A stretch of 5,849 nt of DNA from an uncultured Ellagibacter sp. Lineage in GTDB: Bacteria > Actinomycetota > Coriobacteriia > Coriobacteriales > Eggerthellaceae. The notes beneath the pieces are model-generated. The model saw nothing but the letters and a program-made list of their open reading frames with translations. It was not told the DNA's origin and did no database searches. The stretch lies in the NCBI GenBank assembly GCA_934613165.1, contig CAKTSW010000101.1:1-5849 (forward strand), read 5' to 3'. Positions 1-4,978 of the stretch are shown one piece after another (position 1 is the first letter of the stretch; every line of letters starts with the position of its first letter). Both the position numbers and the translations under genes were made by a program.

Positions 1-5
1 CTCTT

Positions 6-168
6 GGTGACTTTTCGGGGGTTGTGCGAAACTGCAGGCGCGCGATTACGGCGTCATCGAGGTTTCGCGCCCCGCATTTCCGGATAACCCCAGGTCGAGA
101 CTCTTCCCAACAGGCAAGGCACCCGCTGCCGTGCGCGGTCCCTATCGCACAACCCCCGAAAAGTCACC
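6..168. repeat. Inverted-repeat element 1 (24-bp perfect arms)
   Basis: Positions 6-29 (starting GGTGACTTTTCGGGGG) and 145-168 (ending CCCCCGAAAAGTCACC) are perfect reverse complements over 24 bp and enclose 115 bp of non-coding sequence. The interior has its own stem, GGCGCG at 37-42 with CGCGCC at 66-71. The layout (about 160 bp, long terminal inverted repeats, no ORF) fits a MITE or the relic of an insertion sequence. It could also be a large structured RNA or a bidirectional terminator. CTCTTG occurs at 1-6 and again at 175-180, but this is not placed symmetrically, so I do not claim a target-site duplication. Confidence 0.6.
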
Positions 169-210
169 GGTGGCCTCTTGTCTCCTGCCACCGCAGGCTC
201 TAGGACACAC

Positions 211-236
211 GGACGCCCAGATTTCCCTGGGTGTCC
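211..236 (-). terminator. Stem-loop downstream of CMD-cupin gene, possible terminator
   Basis: GGACGCCCAG (211-220) pairs with CTGGGTGTCC (227-236) over 10 positions with one G-U type pair and a 6-nt loop. It lies about 90 bp beyond the stop codon of the minus-strand gene. No T-run follows on the transcribed strand, so it is not a canonical intrinsic terminator. It may instead be an RNA 3'-end stabiliser or an element stem. Confidence 0.3.
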
Positions 237-327
237 ACCACATGCTTACCGGGTGCAGCTGCATCCTTGCCGGGCACCGGGAGCCCGCCGCATCCTCATC
301 GCGCACGGCTGCGCGCGCGAGCCGCCT

Positions 328-1083
328 TTACAGCGCGGCGTACTCCTCGTCGGTCACCGGCTCGCACCATTCGTTGGAAACGTTTTCGCCGGGGAACCCG
401 AAGGCCAGGTGGCTGAACCAGCTGTCGGCCTGAGCGCCGTGCCAGTGCTTCACGCCCTCCGGAATCTCGACGATGTCGCCCGGGGCAAGCGCGCGAGCGG
501 GCTTGCCTTCCTCCTGATACCAGCCGCGGCCTTCCACGCAGATGAGCACCTGTCCACCGCCCTTGTCGGCGTGATGGATATGCCAGTTGTTGCGGCAGCC
601 CGGCTCGAACGTCACGTTGTGGATGGGCAGGTACGCATCCGGCTCCGTAAGCGGGTTCAGGTACGACTGCCCGACGAAGTACTGCGCGAAGGCGTCGTTG
701 GGCGCGCCCAGGCCGAAGAAGCCACCGTGCTGTTCGGCTTCCGAAGAGTCGGCGGACGCGTCGTCAGCGTAGACTTCCTTCGCCATGTTGAACGCCGCCC
801 ACGCGTTCGGCCAGCCGGCGTAGAAGGCGATATGGGTGAGGATTTCCGCCATCTCGGTCTGCGTGACGCCGTTCTTCTTGGCCGTGGCCAGGTGGTACTT
901 GAGCGAGCTGTCGGTGATGCCCTTGCCGATGAGCGCGCTTATCGTGACGATGGAGCGCTCGCGAAGCCCCAGCTTGTCGGTGCGGTTCCACACCTCGCCG
1001 AACAGGACGTCGTCGTTCAGGTGGGCGAATTCGGGCGCGAACGTGCCGAGCGCGTCGTGGCCCGCGGTTTGCTTGACGGTCAT
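328..1083 (-). CDS. Carboxymuconolactone decarboxylase-cupin fusion protein
   Basis: This is a 251-residue soluble protein with two fused domains. Residues about 1-105 form an all-helical carboxymuconolactone decarboxylase (CMD/AhpD-like) domain, with the characteristic stretch RERSIVTISALIGKG (41-55) followed by helices ending in FYAGWPNAWAAF. It has no CxxC, so it is unlikely to be an AhpD-type peroxidase reductant. After a variable acidic linker (106-150) comes a cupin barrel (152-232). Likely metal ligands are H168 and H170 in cupin motif 1 and H213/H215 in motif 2 (PGDIVEIPEGVKHWH). Q178 sits about where many cupins have Glu. The start is set by AGGAG nine bases upstream. Such fusions are common in anaerobes, often as small redox or detoxification proteins, but the substrate is unknown. 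A MerR-type promoter just upstream suggests independent, stress- or electrophile-induced expression. Confidence 0.85.
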   Translation of the reverse strand: MTVKQTAGHDALGTFAPEFAHLNDDVLFGEVWNRTDKLGLRERSIVTISALIGKGITDSSLKYHLATAKKNGVTQTEMAEILTHIAFYAGWPNAWAAFNMAKEVYADDASADSSEAEQHGGFFGLGAPNDAFAQYFVGQSYLNPLTEPDAYLPIHNVTFEPGCRNNWHIHHADKGGGQVLICVEGRGWYQEEGKPARALAPGDIVEIPEGVKHWHGAQADSWFSHLAFGFPGENVSNEWCEPVTDEEYAAL

Positions 1084-1125
1084 TTTCTTGGCTCCTATCC
1101 TTTTGGCCTCTCGCTTGATGGGGCG

Positions 1126-1156
1126 ACCGTAATACTTGGAGCGTGCTCAAAGTCAA
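1126..1156 (-). promoter_or_regulatory. MerR-type promoter/operator of the CMD-cupin gene
   Basis: Reading the minus strand, TTGACT (1156-1151, a -35 hexamer matching TTGACA at five of six) is followed by a 19-bp spacer and TACGGT (1131-1126). The spacer region carries the dyad ACTTtGAGC-AC-GCTCcAAGT (1153-1134), with 9-bp arms and one mismatch. A 19-bp spacer with a centred dyad is the signature of promoters activated by MerR-family regulators. An alternative -10, TATTAC, would give a 16-bp spacer. The transcript would begin about 35-40 bp before the AGGAG site of the gene at 1083. No MerR gene lies in this window. Confidence 0.6.
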
Positions 1157-1231
1157 GGAGTCGCATCGCGCCACTGCAGGCGAATGCCGGGGCGCGCCCG
1201 GCGGGACGGGGTGCCCGCACGGCCGCACCCG

Positions 1232-2068
1232 CTACCGCAGTTGCGGCAGCACCTCGGCGATGTCGGCGTTTATGCAGATGGAGCGCTCGGGCGCCCACGG
1301 GCAGGGCTCCGCCTGACCGAAGTTCACGTTCGCATAGACGGCGCGCGCGTTCTGCGCGGTCATGCGCCAGAACGGCAGCTTGATGATGACCGGCGTGTTG
1401 TACCCCACGCCCAGCTCGAGGTACAGCACGGATAGCCCCTCGTGACGGCGCACGAAGTCGTCGTAACGCGAGGCGGCCGCGTACCAGCCCTCGTCCTGCA
1501 CGAACTTGTCGTCCGCGCGCAGGTTGGTGGTGAGCTCGCGCCCGCAATGGAGACAGCGCGGCACAAGCTCGCTCGGGATGCGCATGTCGCGTTGGCGGGC
1601 GTACATAGCGCGCACCGCGTCCTCGTTGTCGAACGTCTCGTCGCAGCACGGCCCCGAGCACTGGAACAGCCCGTAGTCGCCCTGTGTGTAGAACAGGCGC
1701 TTCTTGTCGAATCCCGCCAGCTGGAATTGGTGGTCGACGTTGGTGGTCAGCACGAAATAGTCCTTGTCGCGAACCAGTTCGAGCAGCTGCAGGTAAAGCG
1801 GGTTCGCCCCCGAGGCGTAGCGGTTCACCATGATGTAGCGGCTCCAGTACGCCCAGAACTCCTCGCTCGTCTTATACGGATAGAACCCGCCCGAATACAT
1901 ATCGGTGAAGCCGTAGCACTCGCGGAAGTCGGCGAAGTGCTCCTCGAAGCGCGCGCCGGAGTACGTGAACCCCGCCGCAGTCGAAAGCCCCGCACCCGCG
2001 CCGATAAGCACCGCGTCGCAGCTGGCCAGCGCGTCACGCAGCCGTCCTATCTCATCATGTCCGGCCAT
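1232..2068 (-). CDS. SIR2-family protein, class M-like sirtuin (NAD+-dependent)
   Basis: This 278-residue protein has a Rossmann-type NAD+-binding sirtuin core. Visible motifs are IGAGAGLSTAAGF (22-34, the GAGxS dinucleotide loop), TTNVDHQF (108-115, the counterpart of the TQNID motif), YTQGDYG (127-133) and LELGVGYNTP (217-226). A zinc ribbon is suggested by C137 with C141/C142 and C172 with C175. Where classical deacetylases have the catalytic His (HGx), this protein has Gln129. That replacement is known from class M sirtuins (SirTM), which ADP-ribosylate proteins such as a lipoyl-carrier GcvH-like protein. No macrodomain, GcvH-L or lipoate ligase gene is present here, so the partner is unknown. 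The start has an excellent AGGAAGGGG site five bases upstream. It lies at the end of the maturase gene string, separated from it only by the nitroreductase relic, so co-transcription is likely. Confidence 0.8.
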   Translation of the reverse strand: MAGHDEIGRLRDALASCDAVLIGAGAGLSTAAGFTYSGARFEEHFADFRECYGFTDMYSGGFYPYKTSEEFWAYWSRYIMVNRYASGANPLYLQLLELVRDKDYFVLTTNVDHQFQLAGFDKKRLFYTQGDYGLFQCSGPCCDETFDNEDAVRAMYARQRDMRIPSELVPRCLHCGRELTTNLRADDKFVQDEGWYAAASRYDDFVRRHEGLSVLYLELGVGYNTPVIIKLPFWRMTAQNARAVYANVNFGQAEPCPWAPERSICINADIAEVLPQLR

Positions 2069-2080
2069 GTCGGCCCCTTC

Positions 2081-2300
2081 CTACTCAACGATCCGAACGC
2101 GGCCGGGCCGGCGCGGCTTGCGCCGCGGCTTCTCGCCCGCGCACCAGATCGACGTCGTGCACGCCCACCATCATGCTGCGCATGCCGCCGCCCGCCGTCG
2201 GGGCGTATTCACCCGCTTGCATGATAAGCTCCAAATCGGCGCGCTCAACAGGGTGCGACGTGTACTTGCGAATGGCGAAACGCTCCTCAAGCAAATCCAT
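2081..2300 (-). pseudogene. Nitroreductase relic with internal deletion and frame shift
   Basis: The gene starts at ATG 2300, seven bases after the radical SAM stop codon. The first 53 or so codons read as a clear nitroreductase N-terminus: ERFAIRKYTSHPVERADLEL, then APTAGGG and MMVGVHD. This is the FMN-binding start of the family. After about 2139 the frame loses resemblance and stops at 2085-2087. One frame over, codons 2137-2081 read GEKPRRKPRRPGRVRIVE and stop, which is a typical nitroreductase C-terminal tail. Two ends of one gene are therefore joined with the middle (roughly 100-130 of about 180 residues) missing and the frame broken. The 71-residue peptide would lack the flavin fold core and is surely inactive as a nitroreductase. 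The sirtuin ribosome binding site immediately downstream is preserved. Confidence 0.8.
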
Positions 2301-2307
2301 GAGTATG

Positions 2308-3357
2308 CTAGTCCACCTGCTTCCAGCATTGCGGGTCGGGGGCGTACATGTTGCCCGTGTAGCCCGCTGCCACCGCCGGGCACCCGCGGCAGAAGCCCGC
2401 AAGCTCGCAGCGCGAGCACTTCTCGAACCGGGAAAACCAGCGGCGCGATTCCATTTTCTGCCCCATGAACAGGTCGTACATGCTCGCGTCGTGCACGTTC
2501 CCCACCTTGCTCTCCATGCGACGGCACGCGTACACGTCGCCTGCCGGCAGCACCGTCATATGCGCGATGCCGCAGTGGCAGCCGCCGTAGATCTTGCCGG
2601 GCTCAGCGCCCGCAGGAAGCGAGAAGCGCCCTTCCTCCCAGTCGAGCAACGTCCAAAGGTGGTCCTTCTTCTGGAACGTCGTCGTGCAGCCGGCGGCCGC
2701 AAGCTCGTCGATGCGCTCCTGACACGCCACGAGCAGCGCACGGTATTCAAGCGGCTCCATGTGGAACTCCTCCAAGCGCTGCCCCTTCGTGGGGCAGTAG
2801 CGCCCGAACGCGAACACGTCGGCGCCGATGCGGGCCGCAAGGCTGATCATGTCGGGAAGCTCGGCCGCGTTCATGCTGCTCACCGTGGTCATGAGGGCAA
2901 GCCACATGCCGCTTCTCTTGATGCACGTCGCGGCGCGCATCGTCTCGGCGAAGCTGCCCGGCTTGCGGAACAGATCGTGCGTTTCGGGAACGGCCCCGTC
3001 GAGGCTCAGCTGGTACTTGCGGCACCCCAGCTCCTTCATGCGCGCGCAGACCTCGTCGGTTAAGTGGAAGGGGTTGCCCATGATGCACCACTTCGCCCCG
3101 CGCGCGTGGAGCTCCTCGGCCAGACGCCAGAAATCAGGGTGCAGGATAGGGTCGCCGCCGGTGATGTAGAAGTACGGCTCGCGGCCCATGCGGTTGCACA
3201 TGTCGTAGCAGCTGTCGAGTACAAGCTGCATGTCGTCCCAGCTCATCGACTTGCATGCCATGCGTGCATCCTCGCTGAACAGGTAACAGTGCTTGCAGCG
3301 CTGATCGCACTCGTCGGTGATATGCCACTGGAAGGCGAACGTCGGTTTCCCGGTCAT
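2308..3357 (-). CDS. Radical SAM/SPASM enzyme, probable RiPP maturase (ACGX-type)
   Basis: This 349-residue cytosolic iron-sulfur enzyme has an N-terminal radical SAM domain with CDQRCKHC (C17, C21, C24) to hold the SAM-cleaving [4Fe-4S] cluster and the SAM-contacting GGDP (67-70). Its SPASM-type C-terminus has cysteines C260, C262, C278, C314, C317, C323, C326 and C344, for auxiliary clusters (PAGDVYACRR, then CSRCELAGFCRGCP). That architecture is standard for peptide-modifying enzymes that make thioether or C-C links. I chose ATG 3357 because the radical SAM fold starts at once, GAGGGG lies about eight bases upstream, and the longer frame only adds an MRMRMRMR run read out of frame from the upstream gene. 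It follows the flavin/ferredoxin gene by one base. Its likely substrate is the Cys-repeat peptide at 4293-4442. The function is inferred from context. Confidence 0.88.
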   Translation of the reverse strand: MTGKPTFAFQWHITDECDQRCKHCYLFSEDARMACKSMSWDDMQLVLDSCYDMCNRMGREPYFYITGGDPILHPDFWRLAEELHARGAKWCIMGNPFHLTDEVCARMKELGCRKYQLSLDGAVPETHDLFRKPGSFAETMRAATCIKRSGMWLALMTTVSSMNAAELPDMISLAARIGADVFAFGRYCPTKGQRLEEFHMEPLEYRALLVACQERIDELAAAGCTTTFQKKDHLWTLLDWEEGRFSLPAGAEPGKIYGGCHCGIAHMTVLPAGDVYACRRMESKVGNVHDASMYDLFMGQKMESRRWFSRFEKCSRCELAGFCRGCPAVAAGYTGNMYAPDPQCWKQVD

Positions 3358-3358
3358 C

Positions 3359-4048
3359 TTACTTCCCCTCGCTTTCTTTCGGGCCAGTGCCAGCGGCCGT
3401 ACCCGCATCCGCATCCGCATCCGCACCCGCCTCGCCGCGCAGGCGTTCGATCGCGCTCACCGGGCAGGCCTCGAAGCACGCCCCGCAATGCAGGCAGTGC
3501 TCGCTCTCGATGCGAAACGGCGAGCCCTCCTTAATCGCACCCTGAGGGCACACGCCCAAACACGTCCCGCAGCCGATGCACTCGTCGGTGATGCGGTAGC
3601 CATGCGCGGCCGCCTCGGCGCCGTCCATACGGTACGTCTCGCGGAAGATGGGATGAACGCCCAGGTTGAAGTACTCGATCTGGGCGTCACGCACCGCGAA
3701 GATGACGTTGATGTCGCGCGTGTCGCCGGGGTAGACGTTCGCGAGATAGGGCTGCTCCTCGTAGATGAGGTCGCGGATGCCCACGCCCTCTTCCCCCTCG
3801 ATCGCCACCGCGGTGCCCGAAAGACGGATCATCTCGTTGAAGCGCGTGCGCCCGACCGCCTGGATGCGCCCGTCGCGCAGAAGGTCGCGGGCGAAGGGCT
3901 TGCCGCGCGAAGTGAGGAAGTACACCGCGTCCGGTTCGTAGCGAAACGCGCTGATGCAGCGCACCTGGGGCGACCCGTCGGCCGCCACGTTGGCCACGTC
4001 GAGCGTGCCGATGAGCTTCAGTTTCTGTAGGCAGGTTTGCAGGTTCAT
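3359..4048 (-). CDS. Flavin split-barrel/two-[4Fe-4S] ferredoxin fusion protein
   Basis: This is a 229-residue protein. Residues about 1-140 resemble the pyridoxamine 5'-phosphate oxidase-like FMN-binding split barrel (GTLDVANVAADGSPQVRCIS near the start, then VYFLTSRGKPFARDL). Residues 150-203 are a bacterial ferredoxin with two CX2CX2CX3CP motifs: C157/C160/C163/C167 and C185/C188/C191/C195. The C-terminus is a low-complexity GADADADAG tail encoded by a hexanucleotide repeat. It sits one base upstream of the radical SAM gene, so the two are surely co-expressed; I infer it passes electrons to the maturase's iron-sulfur clusters. The start is uncertain. ATG 4048 begins the recognisable domain but has no good Shine-Dalgarno. 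An in-frame TTG at 4240 has AAGGAG at perfect spacing and would add 64 residues of non-protein-like, Arg/Pro-rich sequence. Confidence 0.8.
   Translation of the reverse strand: MNLQTCLQKLKLIGTLDVANVAADGSPQVRCISAFRYEPDAVYFLTSRGKPFARDLLRDGRIQAVGRTRFNEMIRLSGTAVAIEGEEGVGIRDLIYEEQPYLANVYPGDTRDINVIFAVRDAQIEYFNLGVHPIFRETYRMDGAEAAAHGYRITDECIGCGTCLGVCPQGAIKEGSPFRIESEHCLHCGACFEACPVSAIERLRGEAGADADADAGTAAGTGPKESEGK
3398..3430. repeat. Hexanucleotide repeat (CGCATC)n in ferredoxin-fusion C-terminus
   Basis: CGCATC is repeated three times in a row at 3404-3421, flanked by near copies CGTACC and CGCACC. On the coding strand it gives alternating Asp-Ala codons in the tail of the flavin/ferredoxin protein. 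Unit gain or loss would keep the reading frame and only change the length of the disordered tail. Confidence 0.75.
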
Positions 4049-4118
4049 GGAAGGTAGGCTTTCTCGTCTTAGGAAGTTGGCAGGGTGGGGGTTGAGGGTT
4101 GGGGGTCGGGAGCATTCG

Positions 4119-4195
4119 GGGGCCACGATGGCCCCGCGCGAGAGGCCCTCGCGCTTGGGACGACTGCCTGGCGTAAGGCGGCCCTCCCAAGCGCG
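4119..4195 (-). promoter_or_regulatory. Cluster of overlapping GC-rich stem-loops in the spacer
   Basis: Three inverted repeats are visible. GGGGCCA/TGGCCCC (4119-4125 with 4129-4135) has a 3-nt loop. GCGCGAG/CTCGCGC (4136-4142 with 4148-4154) has a 5-nt loop. CGCGCTTGGGA/TCCCAAGCGCG (4150-4160 with 4185-4195) is an 11-bp perfect stem whose 24-nt loop holds a smaller GCCT/AGGC stem. The last two share bases 4150-4154 and cannot both form fully. No U-run follows, so this is not a standard terminator. It may attenuate read-through or protect the precursor mRNA. Confidence 0.45.
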
Positions 4196-4227
4196 CCTGG
4201 CCGCTCGGGGACCGGCGCCGCGCAGGA

Positions 4228-4264
4228 CCGCGGCACTCAAGGTTGCATCTCCTTGGAGCCGCGG
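4228..4264 (-). promoter_or_regulatory. Long stem-loop just downstream of the precursor gene
   Basis: CCGCGG (4228-4233) and CCGCGG (4259-4264) form the base of a stem that continues with CTCAAGG pairing with CCTTGGAG (one bulge) around a TTGCATCT loop. It begins 28 bp after the precursor stop codon. On the minus strand, the upper stem contains an AAGGAG sequence (4254-4249) eight bases before an in-frame TTG (4240). The hairpin would hide both. It could limit transcription or translation of the downstream enzymes relative to the peptide, as is usual in RiPP operons. Confidence 0.45.
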
Positions 4265-4292
4265 ACCCGCGCAGCGAACGTGTGAATGCGTG

Positions 4293-4442
4293 CTATTCGG
4301 GATCCTTCGTGCCGCAGGCCGGCGCGGGGTCGGCGGTACCGCAGGCCGGCGCCGGGTCGGCCGATCCGCAAGCCGAGCCGCACGCGGGAGCGGGATCGGC
4401 GGTGCCGCAGGCGGTACCCATAACGTTGTCAAGATTGCTCAT
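4293..4442 (-). CDS. ACGX-repeat RiPP precursor peptide
   Basis: This 49-residue ORF has a strong AAGGAG site eight bases before its ATG. It begins with a short leader-like segment, MSNLDNVMGT, followed by repeats of ACG[T/S]-[A/K]-DPAP. ACGX occurs at residues 11-14, 20-23, 24-27, 33-36 and 42-45, and the peptide ends KDPE. It has five cysteines, no aromatics and no lysine before residue 46. Four of the five cysteines (C12, C25, C34, C43) have Asp exactly four residues later (CX3D); C21 has C25 there instead. The repeats differ in synonymous codons while the amino acids are kept, which supports real coding. With a ferredoxin fusion and radical SAM/SPASM enzyme on the same strand it is almost certainly a modified-peptide substrate. 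I recall an 'ACGX' precursor and radical SAM family in protein-family collections, but could not check this. Export and protease genes are not in the window. Confidence 0.85.
   Translation of the reverse strand: MSNLDNVMGTACGTADPAPACGSACGSADPAPACGTADPAPACGTKDPE
4312..4412 (-). repeat. 27-bp degenerate coding repeats in the precursor gene
   Basis: The unit encodes ACG[T/S]ADPAP (nine codons). Three complete units are present, separated or followed by one bare ACGS quartet and a final ACGTKDPE partial unit that extends to the stop codon. Copies differ mainly at third codon positions (for example GGC/GGA/GGT for Gly, CCC/CCG for Pro). This suggests old duplication followed by selection on the peptide, not a fresh slippage tract. 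Confidence 0.75.
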
Positions 4443-4575
4443 GAGAGTCTCCTTTTCGACCGTGGCGCCTCCTTGGCGGGCGCCTATAATCGCATTGTCG
4501 GAAATAACCGAGCGCTTCGGAAGAAGCCACTAATCTATTAGGTACTCACCTTTTCGTAAGTATGGGAGCCCTCCT
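4443..4575. promoter_or_regulatory. Divergent promoter region between precursor and hxlR-type gene
   Basis: This 133-bp region must drive the minus-strand peptide operon and the plus-strand regulator. A perfect TATAAT lies on the plus strand at 4485-4490 but lacks a recognisable -35 at 17 bp. For the minus strand I see only weak candidates, for example TTACGA (4557-4552) with TAGATT 16 bp on, which would overlap the candidate operator. A GGCGCC/GGCGCC hairpin (4464-4469 with 4479-4484) lies in the precursor leader. The regulator gene is preceded by GGGAG (4564-4568), seven bases before its ATG. Confidence 0.45.
4543..4562. promoter_or_regulatory. Candidate HxlR-family operator
   Basis: TACTCAC-CTTTTC-GTAAGTA is an inverted repeat with 7-bp arms and one mismatch (TACTYAC-N6-GTRAGTA), placed 13 bp before the regulator's start codon. 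TACT/AGTA-ended dyads are the kind of site bound by HxlR-family dimers such as YodB (from memory). A second short dyad, CTAAT-CT-ATTAG (4530-4541), abuts it and may be part of a double site. Autoregulation and control of the precursor promoter would both be possible from here. Confidence 0.5.
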
Positions 4576-4908
4576 ATGTTGACAAAAGACGAATTGCCGC
4601 CCTGCCCCGTCGCCACCACGCTCATGCTCATCGGCAACAAGTGGAAGATCTTCATCATCCAGCAGCTCATGGAAAAGCCGTTCCGTTTCGGCGAGCTGAG
4701 GCGGGCCATCCCCGGCATCAGCGAGAAGGTGCTCACCGACAACCTGCGCGCCATGGAGAAGGACGGCCTCATCACGCGCACCGTGTTTCCCGAGGTACCG
4801 CCGCACACCGAGTACGAGCTCAGCAGCCTCGGCAACAGCATGCGCCCCATCATCGAGAGCATGGCCACCTGGGGAACCGGCTACCAAGAGCTCGTGAACA
4901 CCCAGTAA
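4576..4908 (+). CDS. HxlR-family winged-helix transcriptional regulator
   Basis: This 110-residue DNA-binding protein has the usual length and layout of the HxlR family: an N-terminal CPVATTLMLIGNKWKIFII (10-28), a helix-turn-helix over about 36-60 (FRFGELRRAIPGISEKVLTDNL), the wing LITRTVFPEVPPHTEYELS (65-83) and a C-terminal dimer helix. C10 is the only cysteine and sits where redox- or quinone-sensing members such as YodB and HypR have theirs, so thiol-based sensing is plausible. The start is supported by GGGAG seven bases upstream. It is divergent from the precursor operon, with a dyad between them, so it is the best candidate for the operon's regulator. A Nim-like flavin protein lies 70 bp downstream on the same strand and may share the transcript. 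Confidence 0.88.
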   Translation: MLTKDELPPCPVATTLMLIGNKWKIFIIQQLMEKPFRFGELRRAIPGISEKVLTDNLRAMEKDGLITRTVFPEVPPHTEYELSSLGNSMRPIIESMATWGTGYQELVNTQ

Positions 4909-4978
4909 CCGCCCGCTTCGAGCCAGCGAGCCCGCTCCCGAACGCGGCAAACGTCCCGAGCCCGACCGAAAGGCAACC

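Larger units (their letters stand above)
1..327. other. Intergenic region at left edge, no gene
   Basis: I see no convincing gene here. Frames open across it are GC-rich chance frames without a ribosome binding site or family resemblance. It holds a 163-bp inverted-repeat element (6-168), a stem-loop (211-236) and a short palindrome TGCAGCTGCA near 257-266. It lies downstream of the minus-strand CMD-cupin gene, so the right part is probably that gene's 3' untranslated region. Confidence 0.6.
4049..4292 (-). other. Structured intergenic spacer between precursor and maturation genes
   Basis: This 244-bp spacer separates the precursor stop codon from ATG 4048. Besides three strong stem-loops (listed separately) it contains a pyrimidine-rich stretch on the transcribed-sense strand (CCCCCAACCCTCAACCCCC, about 4090-4108). 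One frame is open throughout but uses rare AGG, CGA, AGA and CTA codons and does not look like protein. I infer a long untranslated leader or linker rather than a gene, with the possible TTG start at 4240 as the alternative. Confidence 0.5.

Noticed and set aside
1..180. CTCTTG direct repeat (1-6 and 175-180) as a target-site duplication of element 1
   Set aside because: The copies are not equally spaced from the inverted arms (one overlaps the arm, the other is six bases away), so chance is as likely.
178..1383. 401-codon plus-strand open frame
   Set aside because: It lies antisense to the clear CMD-cupin gene and part of the sirtuin gene, has no family resemblance, and is a by-product of high GC.
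1442..3063. Long plus-strand open frames (1442-2224, 2173-3063) opposite the sirtuin and radical SAM genes
   Set aside because: The minus-strand proteins carry recognisable motifs and ribosome binding sites; the plus-strand products are Arg/Ala/His-rich and unlike known proteins.
3358..3426. N-terminal extension of the radical SAM protein starting MRMRMRMR
   Set aside because: It is the hexamer repeat and tail of the upstream gene read in another frame; ATG 3357 has a good ribosome binding site and begins the fold.
4241..4432. Extension of the ferredoxin-fusion frame up to 4432
   Set aside because: It overlaps the precursor gene in a different frame and its product is Arg/Pro-rich without domain resemblance; a start at 4240 is the furthest I consider possible.
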